A DNA stretch of 8,261 nucleotides from Deltaproteobacteria bacterium (GCA_013813945.1 JACCQV010000203.1:1-8261), one strand, 5' to 3'. Counted from the stretch's first letter, positions 1 through 5,911 are shown. A program made the numbers and translations. The notes: generated by a model from the sequence alone, not told the origin.

Positions 1-1521
1 ACACTGTTGCGTCTCGAATGCGGAGACGCGGTCCTTGGTCGGGTCGACGTCGAATGACACGTCCGAGGTCTCGCAGCTATCACCGGCGCCCGGCTCGCCG
101 GCAGACACGCACATGCCGATCTCCTCGCCGGAGATGTCCTTGCACTCGAAGCCGGCCGAGCACGTCCACGGCGCGAAGCTCGGATCGCCGCCGAGGCCGC
201 AGTGAGCGCCGTACCCGCCAGCAGTCGCTGCGCTTCGCTCGGCGAACGGACGCGGCTTCTGGATCGTGCGGCCGGAAGCGATGTCGTCGAGGGCGAGCTT
301 GCGCCACGGTAGCTCGTCGTTGAGGTGCGGCGAGGATCCGACCTCGATCGCGTTCGCGCGAAACGTGGTGGCTTCGTCGTCGCCGAGGATGTGAAAGCCG
401 GCGAGGCCGCGGCTCTGGTGGCAGCCCTGGCACGACATGGTGTCGAGCTTGCGGACGAGGCCGCCGGCGGACTTCACGAGGGAGAGCGCACCGTAGTTGA
501 CGGCGGCGAACGTCTGCTCGGGCTGCGGAAACGCGGCCAGGAAGCCGCGATTCGCGCCGCGCGCGAGTCCACGCGGCGACACCGAGATCGCGCGAGTCGC
601 CAGGAACTCGGTTGGGACGAGTGCATCACCGCGGTCAACGGCAGCCGCGTTGGCCGTGACCCACGCGGCGAGCGCGGTCTTCTGAGCTGCGGTGAGGTCC
701 GTCCGCAGCGTGTTGGGGAGGGGCTCGGCCGACAGCGTGCCACCGGTGACCCCGAAGATGCGCAGCAGATACTCGGCGTGACCGCCCATGTCGGCGCGCG
801 TGACCGCAGGCCAGCGTACCGCCTGCAGGTTGATCTCGATCCGCTGCGGCGACTGATACTGCGCGAGCAGCGTCTGCAGTGCGCCGGTCTGTCCGCGGGC
901 ATCGCGCCACGCGCGCGCAACAGGCGCGCAGCTGCCGCCGCTCGCCGGCTGCTCGTGCACGACGTTGATGCTCATCGGCAACCGCGACGACCCTTGCGCG
1001 GTCGTGTACATCAGGCGGTAGATGAAGCGAACCTCGCCGCACTGATTCGGGGTGCGGTGCATGAGGTCGATGCGGTTGACGACGCCGACGAGCCGGAAGC
1101 TCGCCTTGTCCGAGCGCAGCCAGGCGACGTCGAACTGACGGTGTGAGTACGCGAGCCCGACGCCCGCTTCGCTGTCGCGGCTCTTGAACTCCGCGATGTC
1201 GGCGCCGAGCGTGGTCACCAGCGAGGCGAACCGCGTCGAGGAGGTCATCAGGGTCGAGTTGTTCTTGTCCTCGCCGCCCATGGCTCGATCGAGGCCGTAG
1301 CCGCTGGTCTCGAGCTCGCGCAGCACGGCAGGGTCGTTGATGAAGACCTCGGGCGCCGAGACCCGGGGGACGGCGCCGGCGCCGTCGCATTTGCCGTCCT
1401 CGCACACGGGGTCGGCCCAGTCATCGTTGATCTCCGGCTCCTCGTCCTCGCTGCAGGCACCGAGGCCAATCCCGGCGAGCAGGATGGCGGCCGCAGTGAC
1501 GAGGCGACGCGGCGTGAGCAT
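1..1521 (-). CDS. CxxCH-containing outer-envelope lipoprotein, 3' end outside window
   Basis: The frame is open for 507 codons from ATG 1521 to the window edge, so the C-terminus is missing. Residues 1-23 form a lipoprotein signal: Arg5-Arg6, a hydrophobic stretch, then lipobox Leu20-Gly-Ala-Cys23. An acidic linker follows, with a C40-E-D-G-K-C45-D-G motif that resembles linkers of large myxobacterial secreted proteins. The body is globular with no family I can name. A single CxxCH motif lies at C364-Q-G-C367-H368 (bases 418-432), inside MSCQGCHQSRGLAGFHILG, which could bind one c-type haem. The last 80 visible residues are Cys-rich (TCSAGFECKDISGEEIGMCV), like small disulfide-stabilised modules. 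It most likely sits in the outer membrane or periplasm. Whether haem is attached is inference, since no axial Met or second haem motif is evident. There is no good Shine-Dalgarno, but a sigma-54-like element lies just upstream. The gene is divergent from the lipoprotein at 1672. Product unknown; reading frame secure. Confidence 0.85.
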   Translation of the reverse strand, partial: MLTPRRLVTAAAILLAGIGLGACSEDEEPEINDDWADPVCEDGKCDGAGAVPRVSAPEVFINDPAVLRELETSGYGLDRAMGGEDKNNSTLMTSSTRFASLVTTLGADIAEFKSRDSEAGVGLAYSHRQFDVAWLRSDKASFRLVGVVNRIDLMHRTPNQCGEVRFIYRLMYTTAQGSSRLPMSINVVHEQPASGGSCAPVARAWRDARGQTGALQTLLAQYQSPQRIEINLQAVRWPAVTRADMGGHAEYLLRIFGVTGGTLSAEPLPNTLRTDLTAAQKTALAAWVTANAAAVDRGDALVPTEFLATRAISVSPRGLARGANRGFLAAFPQPEQTFAAVNYGALSLVKSAGGLVRKLDTMSCQGCHQSRGLAGFHILGDDEATTFRANAIEVGSSPHLNDELPWRKLALDDIASGRTIQKPRPFAERSAATAGGYGAHCGLGGDPSFAPWTCSAGFECKDISGEEIGMCVSAGEPGAGDSCETSDVSFDVDPTKDRVSAFETQQC

Positions 1522-1529
1522 GGGGACAA

Positions 1530-1598
1530 CCAGTGCAAAGGCTTCGCCAGCCCCCGACACGCTCAACACCCGGAATCGCGGCCCTTTGTGGGCACTGG
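1530..1598. repeat. Inverted repeat CCAGTGC / GCACTGG in divergent intergenic region
   Basis: CCAGTGC at 1530-1536 is repeated inverted as GCACTGG at 1592-1598, 55 bases apart. The near arm overlaps the -12 box of the sigma-54-like element, and the far arm lies about 70 bases upstream of the predicted start. This could be a regulator half-site pair, or chance in GC-rich DNA. The rest of the 150-base gap (1522-1671) holds the two opposing promoter candidates and nothing else I recognise. Confidence 0.2.
1534..1549 (-). promoter_or_regulatory. Candidate sigma-54 (-24/-12) promoter of the CxxCH lipoprotein
   Basis: Reading the minus strand, CTGGC, seven bases, then TTGCA matches the -24/-12 consensus (YTGGC-N7-TTGCW) at its most conserved positions: GG at 1548-1547 and GC at 1536-1535. 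Transcription would start near 1523, two bases before ATG 1521. The bases between the two boxes (GAAGCCT) do not match the usual ACG after TGGC. Myxobacteria use sigma-54 extensively. No activator gene is visible, so this rests on motif and spacing alone. Confidence 0.35.
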
Positions 1599-1637
1599 CA
1601 AGTCGACTAGCCGGCGTCCGCGTTAGGTAGCGGGCGG

Positions 1638-1665
1638 TTCAGATTCCCCACCTGCAGAGTATGTT
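1638..1665 (+). promoter_or_regulatory. Candidate leaderless promoter of the 1672 lipoprotein
   Basis: TATGTT at 1660-1665 is a TANNNT -10 hexamer ending exactly 6 nt before ATG 1672. TTCAGA at 1638-1643, 16 nt upstream, matches four of six bases of the TTGACA -35 box. With this spacing the mRNA would begin at or next to the start codon. This fits the lack of a Shine-Dalgarno before the gene. Confidence 0.5.
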
Positions 1666-1671
1666 CGGGCG

Positions 1672-2070
1672 ATGGCCCTCCGACCGCCCCTGTTCGTTGT
1701 TCTTTGCCTCGTCGCGTCATGCGGCAACAAGTCCGACAAGGCGACCCCGGACAAGGAGGCGCCGGTGGCGTCTCCACCTGCCGCGACGGCGACTCCTGCT
1801 ACGCCACCGACGCCAGCACGCTTGCCCGACAGGGAGATCGCGGCCGGAATGATCGCCGCGATGACCGCACTGAGCGACCGGATGTGCGCGTGCGTCGACA
1901 AGACCTGCGCCGACGCGGTTGCAGCGGATGTCGCAAACTTTCCCCACGACATGACGAAGAAGTACGGGGACAGGCCCGACGTCGAACCCACGCCGGACGA
2001 GACCGCGAAGCTGGATGCGCTCGGTCAGCGCTACGGCGAGTGCCAGGCCAAGCTGAACCTCGCGAAGTAA
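1672..2070 (+). CDS. Small four-cysteine lipoprotein, copy 1
   Basis: A 132-residue lipoprotein: hydrophobic signal with lipobox Val14-Ala-Ser-Cys17, then a Lys/Asp and Pro/Ala/Thr-rich linker (about 18-52), then a helical domain. The domain carries MCACVDKTCAD (C72, C74, C79) and ends with YGEC (C124). The next gene has the same four cysteines in the same order, so two conserved disulfides, or less likely a metal site, are plausible. I recognise the CxCxDxxCAD style from hypothetical lipoproteins of myxobacteria but know no function. The start is set by the signal peptide and by the TATGTT hexamer 6 nt upstream; there is no clear Shine-Dalgarno. It ends in TAA, 72 bases before its paralog, which appears to have its own promoter. 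Confidence 0.85.
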   Translation: MALRPPLFVVLCLVASCGNKSDKATPDKEAPVASPPAATATPATPPTPARLPDREIAAGMIAAMTALSDRMCACVDKTCADAVAADVANFPHDMTKKYGDRPDVEPTPDETAKLDALGQRYGECQAKLNLAK

Positions 2071-2130
2071 CGCTGCGGCGCGAGGCCACACACCGCTCGC
2101 GCTCGTGCGTAGCGCGCGTGCTAACCGGCG

Positions 2131-2136
2131 TACGAT
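2131..2136 (+). promoter_or_regulatory. Candidate -10 hexamer (leaderless) of the 2143 lipoprotein
   Basis: TACGAT ends exactly 6 nt before ATG 2143, placing the predicted transcription start on or beside the start codon. No convincing -35 box is visible 16-18 nt upstream. The support is the identical spacing at other starts in this window. Confidence 0.45.
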
Positions 2137-2142
2137 GCCGAG

Positions 2143-2511
2143 ATGGTCCGCTCTCTCTCGTTGTGCGCCGCGCTGTGTCTCGCCGCTTGCGGAGGCACGC
2201 AGGCTCCTCCGCCGCCGGTGCACAACGAAGCACCACCCGCTCCCGTCGTCGTCGTCGTCGAACCGCCCCCGCCGAAGAGCGAGATGGAGGTCGCGTTCGC
2301 GAAGATGGAGCAGTTCGCGAACGAGATGTGTCGCTGCACCGACAGGACGTGCGCCGATCGGGTTCAGGCGTCGCTGACGCAGTGGGCCCAAGAGATGGCG
2401 AAGCAGGATAGCGAGCCCACGAAGCCTACCGAAGCGGACATGAAGCGGATGACCGAGGTCGGCCAGCAGTACGCCGAGTGCATGACCAAGGCGATGACGG
2501 CGCCGCCGTAG
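2143..2511 (+). CDS. Small four-cysteine lipoprotein, copy 2
   Basis: A 122-residue lipoprotein: signal ending in lipobox Leu13-Ala-Ala-Cys16, a Pro-rich linker with a run of five Val (35-39) flanked by prolines, then a domain with MCRCTDRTCAD (C63, C65, C70) and a final YAEC (C113). It aligns with copy 1 across the whole domain: the MCxCxD(K/R)TCAD block, a helical middle with a PTxxxxxK motif, then GQ(R/Q)Y(G/A)EC. The pair therefore arose by duplication but has diverged strongly. It is likely anchored in the envelope; function unknown. The start is supported by the signal peptide and the TACGAT hexamer. Its TAG stop lies 6 nt from the stop of the convergent lysozyme gene, inside a shared hairpin. 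Confidence 0.85.
   Translation: MVRSLSLCAALCLAACGGTQAPPPPVHNEAPPAPVVVVVEPPPPKSEMEVAFAKMEQFANEMCRCTDRTCADRVQASLTQWAQEMAKQDSEPTKPTEADMKRMTEVGQQYAECMTKAMTAPP
2245..2259 (+). repeat. (GTC)5 trinucleotide tract in lipoprotein linker
   Basis: Five GTC codons in a row encode Val35-Val39 in the proline-rich linker of the second small lipoprotein. Changes in copy number would stay in frame and only alter linker length, so this is not a phase-variation switch. Confidence 0.7.
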
Positions 2512-2530
2512 CGCGCACTAGCGGCGGCGC
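2500..2530. terminator. Candidate bidirectional hairpin across two convergent stop codons
   Basis: Bases 2500-2508 (GCGCCGCCG) pair perfectly with 2522-2530 (CGGCGGCGC), giving a nine-pair all-GC stem. With G2521 bulged, the stem extends by TAG (2509-2511) pairing with CTA (2518-2520), leaving the six-base loop CGCGCA. TAG is the stop of the plus-strand lipoprotein and CTA is the complement of the lysozyme's TAG stop. No T-run follows on either strand, so it is not a textbook intrinsic terminator. It could still limit read-through or protect 3' ends in both directions. Confidence 0.45.
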
Positions 2531-3249
2531 AGGTCGTCGATCGTGCCGGCGAACACGTCGAGGTCGACGTCACCCTTGATGCCCGAGACGCGGCCGGTCT
2601 TGCTGTACTGCCAGAACGTCCACGCCTTCCACGGTGCCGGAACACGCGGGCACTCCGCCGTGTAGTGCGCGAGCCACAGCTTCTGCGCCGAGAAGTCCGC
2701 GCCCCCGACTCGATCGCGCCAGAACTCGGGGCTCGTGTAGATGATCGGCTCGACGCCGAGCCGGTTGCGGACTCGCTCGACCCAGACCTTGATCGCACCG
2801 GCGATCTGCGCGGGACTCTTGCCGCCGGTCGCCTCGACATCGATCACAGGCGGGAGCTCGCCGCCGTCGCGTGCGATCGCCGCAATCAGCAGATCCGCCT
2901 GCGCGGTCGGGCTCTGCTCCGGCCGGAAGAACTGATAGGCGCCACGCAGCACGTGCGCTTGTTTTGCACCGGCCCAGTTCTCGGCGAACCGTGGATCCTC
3001 GACGGTCGTTCCGTCGGAGACGCGGATGAACGCGAACCGGATGCCCGCCTTGCGGACCTTGGACCACTGGATCTTGTCCTGATGGTACGAGACATCGATG
3101 CCCGGCGTGGTCGGGCCCTCGCCGCAGTCCGGCACGCCCACGGGGCCGTCGCCGCCAACGATCATCGCGACCATCAGCGCGGCACCCGCTCCGAGAACCG
3201 TGGCAATCAGGACCGCCGGCCAGCGTCGTCGCTTCCTTCGGACCACCAC
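2518..3249 (-). CDS. Membrane-anchored GH25 lysozyme (N-acetylmuramidase)
   Basis: 243 residues, homologous to glycoside hydrolase family 25, which cleaves the MurNAc-GlcNAc beta-1,4 bond of peptidoglycan. The N-terminus is RRKRRR followed by a hydrophobic segment (about 11-32): an uncleaved inner-membrane anchor or long signal peptide placing the enzyme in the periplasm. The catalytic domain (about 49-240) shows the family landmarks in order: GIDVSYHQ with Asp52; IRVSDG; GAYQFFRP; LPPVIDVEA with the catalytic pair Asp137 and Glu139; IIYTSPEFW; LWLAHYT; TFWQYSKTGRVSGIKGDVDLDVF. The domain is full length and all key acids are present, so it is probably active. Start is GTG 3249 or the next codon, GTG 3246; a TATCCT hexamer 7 nt before 3246 favours the latter. 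It is divergent from the nucleotidyltransferase operon. Possible roles are wall remodelling, spore formation or predation; the sequence does not decide. Confidence 0.93.
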   Translation of the reverse strand: MVVRRKRRRWPAVLIATVLGAGAALMVAMIVGGDGPVGVPDCGEGPTTPGIDVSYHQDKIQWSKVRKAGIRFAFIRVSDGTTVEDPRFAENWAGAKQAHVLRGAYQFFRPEQSPTAQADLLIAAIARDGGELPPVIDVEATGGKSPAQIAGAIKVWVERVRNRLGVEPIIYTSPEFWRDRVGGADFSAQKLWLAHYTAECPRVPAPWKAWTFWQYSKTGRVSGIKGDVDLDVFAGTIDDLRRR

Positions 3250-3253
3250 GACA

Positions 3254-3259
3254 AGGATA
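3254..3259 (-). promoter_or_regulatory. Candidate -10 hexamer of the GH25 lysozyme gene
   Basis: Read on the minus strand, TATCCT lies 4 nt before GTG 3249 and 7 nt before GTG 3246. The 7-nt spacing suits a leaderless start at 3246. It shares a 56-base divergent gap with the opposing -10 at 3294-3299, so the two promoters' upstream regions overlap. Confidence 0.4.
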
Positions 3260-3293
3260 ACGCGTCAGCGGGGCGTGCGATTCCCGCGGCTGC

Positions 3294-3299
3294 TACCCT
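3294..3299 (+). promoter_or_regulatory. Candidate -10 hexamer (leaderless) of the nucleotidyltransferase operon
   Basis: TACCCT ends exactly 6 nt before ATG 3306, and no Shine-Dalgarno lies between. No good -35 box is seen upstream, so an alternative sigma factor or an activator may be needed. Confidence 0.45.
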
Positions 3300-3305
3300 C
3301 GTGTC

Positions 3306-4547
3306 ATGGCGCTGCGGCTCGGCGGACTGGCCGACCTCGATCCGACGGCGGTGCCCTTGCCCGTCGGAACCGAGGTGACGACCCGCGTCGATCGCGTGCT
3401 CGAGAGTGGCATCCGCGAGAAGGGGGCGAGCGCCCGGGTCACGGCGGTTGACGGCGACCACGTCGAGGTTCTGTTTCTGGATGGCAAGCGCGCGACCTTC
3501 CTGCGCGCCGAGGTCGTTCCACGCAAGCTCGGGGTCGCGCGCTATGCCCAGCGTCGTGCCGCCGCCTGGGATCAGCTCCGTCCCTGTGTCGTGATCGATA
3601 CAGTCGTCGGCTCGCGCGCCTGGGGCGTCGCCGAAGAGGGCTCCGACACGGACCACCGCGGCGTCTTCGTCCTGCCGATGGCATGGACCACCGGGCTCGT
3701 CGATCCCACGCTCGATCTCACCTCCGTGGATGGATCGGCGAGCTACTGGGAGATCGGAAAGGCGATTCGCCAGGCGCTGCGCGCGGATCCCAACACGCTC
3801 GAGATGTTGTTCGCATCGCCGGTCGTCGTCGACCCGCTCGGCGCCGAGCTCGTCGCGATCCGCCACACGTTCCTGTCGCACGAGATCTACGGCGCATTCG
3901 GCCGCTACGCGCTGTCGCAGCTCGATCGACTCGAGCACAACCAGCGCCTCGCGGAGCACCGCATCACCATCATCGGCTGGCTGCGTGATGATCCATCGCT
4001 CGAGCTCGGCGCCGCGGCGGAGCGTCTCGTCGACGCCGCACGCATCGTTGCGCCCACGCGCGCCGATGCGATCGCCCGCGCTCGCGACTACATCAAGCAG
4101 CTCTACCGGTCGATGTACGATCAGGGTGTGATCGCCGCGAACGACTGGTCGTCGCTGCGGGCCGTCGCAGCAACGGAGCTCGAGCTGCCGCGCGATTTGC
4201 GCCCGAAGAACGCCTACAACTTGATCCGTCTGCTTGACCTGGCGATCCGGTGGCTCACCGGCGAACCGCCGGAGGTGCGCGTCTCGGAGTCGCTGAGGCC
4301 CACCCTCCTCGCGATCAAGCGCGGTGAGGTTCCGATGCCCGACGTCATGGCACTCGCACGCGACCTCACGCCCCGGCTCGAGGCCGCCCGCGAAGCGAGC
4401 CCGCTGCCGCGTCACGCCGACGTCGCCCTCGCGGAGCGCGTACTTCGCGCCGCGCGCGAGGAGGCCGCTCGTCGGGCCCTGACCGCGACGCGCGGTCCGT
4501 GGGGCGCCGATGCACCACCTCCCCCGGAGGCACGCTTCGATGACTGA
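3306..4547 (+). CDS. RlaP/YcgL-family nucleotidyltransferase, long form
   Basis: 413 residues. The nucleotidyltransferase core begins near residue 94 and has the Pol-beta signature VVGSRAWGVAEEGSDTDHRG: Gly102-Ser103, then the metal-binding acids Asp114 and Asp116. This form (GSRAWG...SDTDHRGV) is characteristic of the RlaP/YcgL family (COG3541, PF10127), predicted to add nucleotides to RNA ends and linked to RNA ligases in some genomes. Downstream are SYWEIGKAIRQALRADPNTLEMLF, with Asp142 a candidate third acid, and a helical motif KNAYNLIRLL (301-310). Residues about 19-75 form an added beta-rich segment (EVLFLDGKRATFLRAEVVPRK) resembling a small SH3-like barrel; that fold is inference. The C-terminus is Pro-rich and acidic. 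It is the first gene of a two-gene operon, overlapping its smaller paralog by 8 nt, which suggests coupled translation and joint action. Substrate unknown. No ligase gene is in view. Confidence 0.85.
   Translation: MALRLGGLADLDPTAVPLPVGTEVTTRVDRVLESGIREKGASARVTAVDGDHVEVLFLDGKRATFLRAEVVPRKLGVARYAQRRAAAWDQLRPCVVIDTVVGSRAWGVAEEGSDTDHRGVFVLPMAWTTGLVDPTLDLTSVDGSASYWEIGKAIRQALRADPNTLEMLFASPVVVDPLGAELVAIRHTFLSHEIYGAFGRYALSQLDRLEHNQRLAEHRITIIGWLRDDPSLELGAAAERLVDAARIVAPTRADAIARARDYIKQLYRSMYDQGVIAANDWSSLRAVAATELELPRDLRPKNAYNLIRLLDLAIRWLTGEPPEVRVSESLRPTLLAIKRGEVPMPDVMALARDLTPRLEAAREASPLPRHADVALAERVLRAAREEAARRALTATRGPWGADAPPPPEARFDD
4526..4530 (+). promoter_or_regulatory. Shine-Dalgarno GGAGG deciding the start at 4540
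   Basis: GGAGG lies 9 nt before ATG 4540, inside the end of the upstream gene. It supports 4540 over the in-frame ATG 4510, which has no such site and would add ten residues outside the conserved domain. It also contrasts with the leaderless-type starts of first-in-operon genes here. Confidence 0.75.
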
Positions 4548-5325
4548 TCCGTGGAGCGTCCTGAGCGCGAAGCAGCAGGAGGTCGCGCGCGCCTTCCTTT
4601 CGGTGCGCGACGCCGAGCGCAAGCACCTCGTGATCTACCTGTCCGGTGCGCACGCGTACGGCTTCCCGTCGCCCGACAGCGATCTCGATCTCAAGTGCAT
4701 TCACATCGCACCGACCGCGAGCCTGGTCGGGCTCGACATCGTCGAGGAGCCCGCAGATCGCATCGAGATCATCGATGGCGTCGAGCTCGACTACGGCAGC
4801 AACGAGATCGCGCCCGTGCTGCGCGGCTGCATCAAGGGCAACGGCAACTTCCTCGAGCGGATCCTCGGCGATCTCGCGCTCGGTGGCGATCCGACGTTGC
4901 TCGCCGAGGCGCGTGGCCTGGTCAGGCCGCTGCTGTCACGCCGCTGTGCGCGCCACTATGGCGGGTTCGCGATGGGCCAGCTCCGCCTGTTCGATGAGAA
5001 GCCCACCGCGAAGCGCGCTCTCTACGTCCTGCGCACCGCTGCGACCGGCCGTGCGGTGATGGCTCGGGGCGAGATCATCACCGACGTCAACCGGCTCACC
5101 GACTTCGTGCCGCCCGAGATCACCGAGCTGATCGCGATCAAGCGCCTCGCCGAGAAGCAGCAGCTCTCGGCGGACGAAGTTGCTGCATGGCGACCGCGCC
5201 TCGTCGCCGCGATCGAAGCCGTCGACAGTGCCTGGCCAACCTCGGTCCTTCCGACCGACGCGCCGCCCGATGCGATCGCCGCACTGGATGCCTGGCTGCG
5301 TGACGTACGTCGCGCTCACTGGTGA
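4540..5325 (+). CDS. RlaP/YcgL-family nucleotidyltransferase, short form
   Basis: 261 residues from ATG 4540. The catalytic motif is YLSGAHAYGFPSPDSDLDLK, with Asp48 and Asp50 as metal ligands. The usual Gly-Ser is Gly36-Ala37, a mild change. Aligned without gaps to the upstream paralog, VELDYGSNEI (81-90) matches its VDGSASYWEI, so Glu82 or Asp84 is the likely third acid. NGNFLERIL (101-109) matches DPNTLEMLF, and KRALYVLR (158-165) matches KNAYNLIR. It lacks the N-terminal beta segment of its partner and is essentially the core domain plus a helical tail. It belongs to the same predicted RNA-modifying family (COG3541). The 8-nt overlap and strong GGAGG indicate tight co-expression, and the two may form a heterodimer or treat different substrates. 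The gene ends 24 nt before a lipoprotein on the same strand that is probably functionally separate. Confidence 0.83.
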   Translation: MTDPWSVLSAKQQEVARAFLSVRDAERKHLVIYLSGAHAYGFPSPDSDLDLKCIHIAPTASLVGLDIVEEPADRIEIIDGVELDYGSNEIAPVLRGCIKGNGNFLERILGDLALGGDPTLLAEARGLVRPLLSRRCARHYGGFAMGQLRLFDEKPTAKRALYVLRTAATGRAVMARGEIITDVNRLTDFVPPEITELIAIKRLAEKQQLSADEVAAWRPRLVAAIEAVDSAWPTSVLPTDAPPDAIAALDAWLRDVRRAHW

Positions 5326-5349
5326 GCGACTCCATGCGAAGCTCATCCC

Positions 5350-5910
5350 ATGAGCAGAACCGCGATCCTGATCGGCTTGCTCGTCCTCGCCGCGGGAGCA
5401 TGCGGCGATGACGGTGGCAGCGTCGACATCGACGCCGGCACCGACGCACCTCGGATCGATGCGCCCATCGACGCGGCGATCGATGCGCCCGGCGCTCGCC
5501 GGTGCGGAGCAACGGGCACCGGAACGGTGAACGGCACGGTGATGGGCGCGGCGATCACGCCGGTCATGCGCGCCTACCAGGTCACGACCCCCGGTCAGGG
5601 CACGGCGATCGTCATCGACGAGACTGGCGCGGGCTGCACCCCCGCCACCACGGGCGAGCACCTCGCGCTGCTCCTATGCGCGGTACCCACGGTGCGCACC
5701 TATCCGGTCGTCGGCGAGCAAGCCTTCGCCTGTCCGAGTACCAACAGCTTCGGGCTCGTCGAGCAGAACGGGGGCTCCGACTTCGCCGAGAGCACCGGCG
5801 GCACGATGTCTGTCGCCGACGTCAGCGGCGGCTGCACGGCCGGGACGTTCACGATCAACTACATGAACGAGCAGCTGACCGGGACCTTCGACGCCTACGT
5901 CTGCCCGTAG
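5350..5910 (+). CDS. Asp/Ala-linker lipoprotein with six-cysteine domain
   Basis: 186 residues: signal peptide with lipobox Ala15-Gly-Ala-Cys18, an acidic linker GDDGGSVDIDAGTDAP followed by Ile-Asp-Ala-Pro type repeats (about 19-48), then a Gly/Thr-rich domain. The domain has six cysteines (52, 96, 110, 128, 162, 185), consistent with three disulfides in a periplasmic or surface beta-sandwich. Motifs such as GTVNGTVMG, MSVADVSGGCTAGTF and LTGTFDAYVC suggest repeated beta-strands; no named family is recognised. The aspartate-rich linker after the lipid cysteine is typical of Haliangium-like myxobacteria. It lies 24 nt downstream of the nucleotidyltransferase pair and has neither a TANNNT hexamer nor a clear Shine-Dalgarno. 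It may depend on read-through or on a promoter inside the upstream gene. It converges with the next gene, with one base between the stop codons. Confidence 0.82.
   Translation: MSRTAILIGLLVLAAGACGDDGGSVDIDAGTDAPRIDAPIDAAIDAPGARRCGATGTGTVNGTVMGAAITPVMRAYQVTTPGQGTAIVIDETGAGCTPATTGEHLALLLCAVPTVRTYPVVGEQAFACPSTNSFGLVEQNGGSDFAESTGGTMSVADVSGGCTAGTFTINYMNEQLTGTFDAYVCP
5455..5490 (+). repeat. Three 12-bp coding repeats in lipoprotein linker
   Basis: ATCGATGCGCCC occurs at 5455-5466 and 5479-5490, with a diverged copy ATCGACGCGGCG between them (5467-5478). They encode IDAP, IDAA and IDAP (residues 36-47), so copy-number change would lengthen or shorten the linker without a frameshift. Confidence 0.7.
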
Positions 5911-5911
5911 G

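Noticed and set aside
325..1146. 273-codon plus-strand open frame
   Set aside because: It lies opposite the CxxCH lipoprotein, whose frame has a lipobox and haem motif. The plus frame is Arg/Ala-rich with no domain.
1601..1608. AGTCGACT palindrome in the divergent intergenic region
   Set aside because: A single 8-base palindrome with no repeat elsewhere in the window is too short to call as an operator.
2098..2116. CGCGCT / AGCGCG hairpin between the two small lipoprotein genes
   Set aside because: A six-pair stem of CG-rich sequence is expected often by chance here. There is no T-run, and it would overlap the -35 region of the next promoter.
4510..4539. Upstream in-frame ATG for the short nucleotidyltransferase
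   Set aside because: The ten added residues carry no conserved feature, while GGAGG sits at ideal distance from ATG 4540.
3207..4622. 471-codon open frame on the minus strand opposite the nucleotidyltransferases
   Set aside because: It is an antisense shadow of a GC-rich gene. Its residues follow the complementary codon pattern, no domain is recognisable, and the plus strand has clear catalytic motifs.
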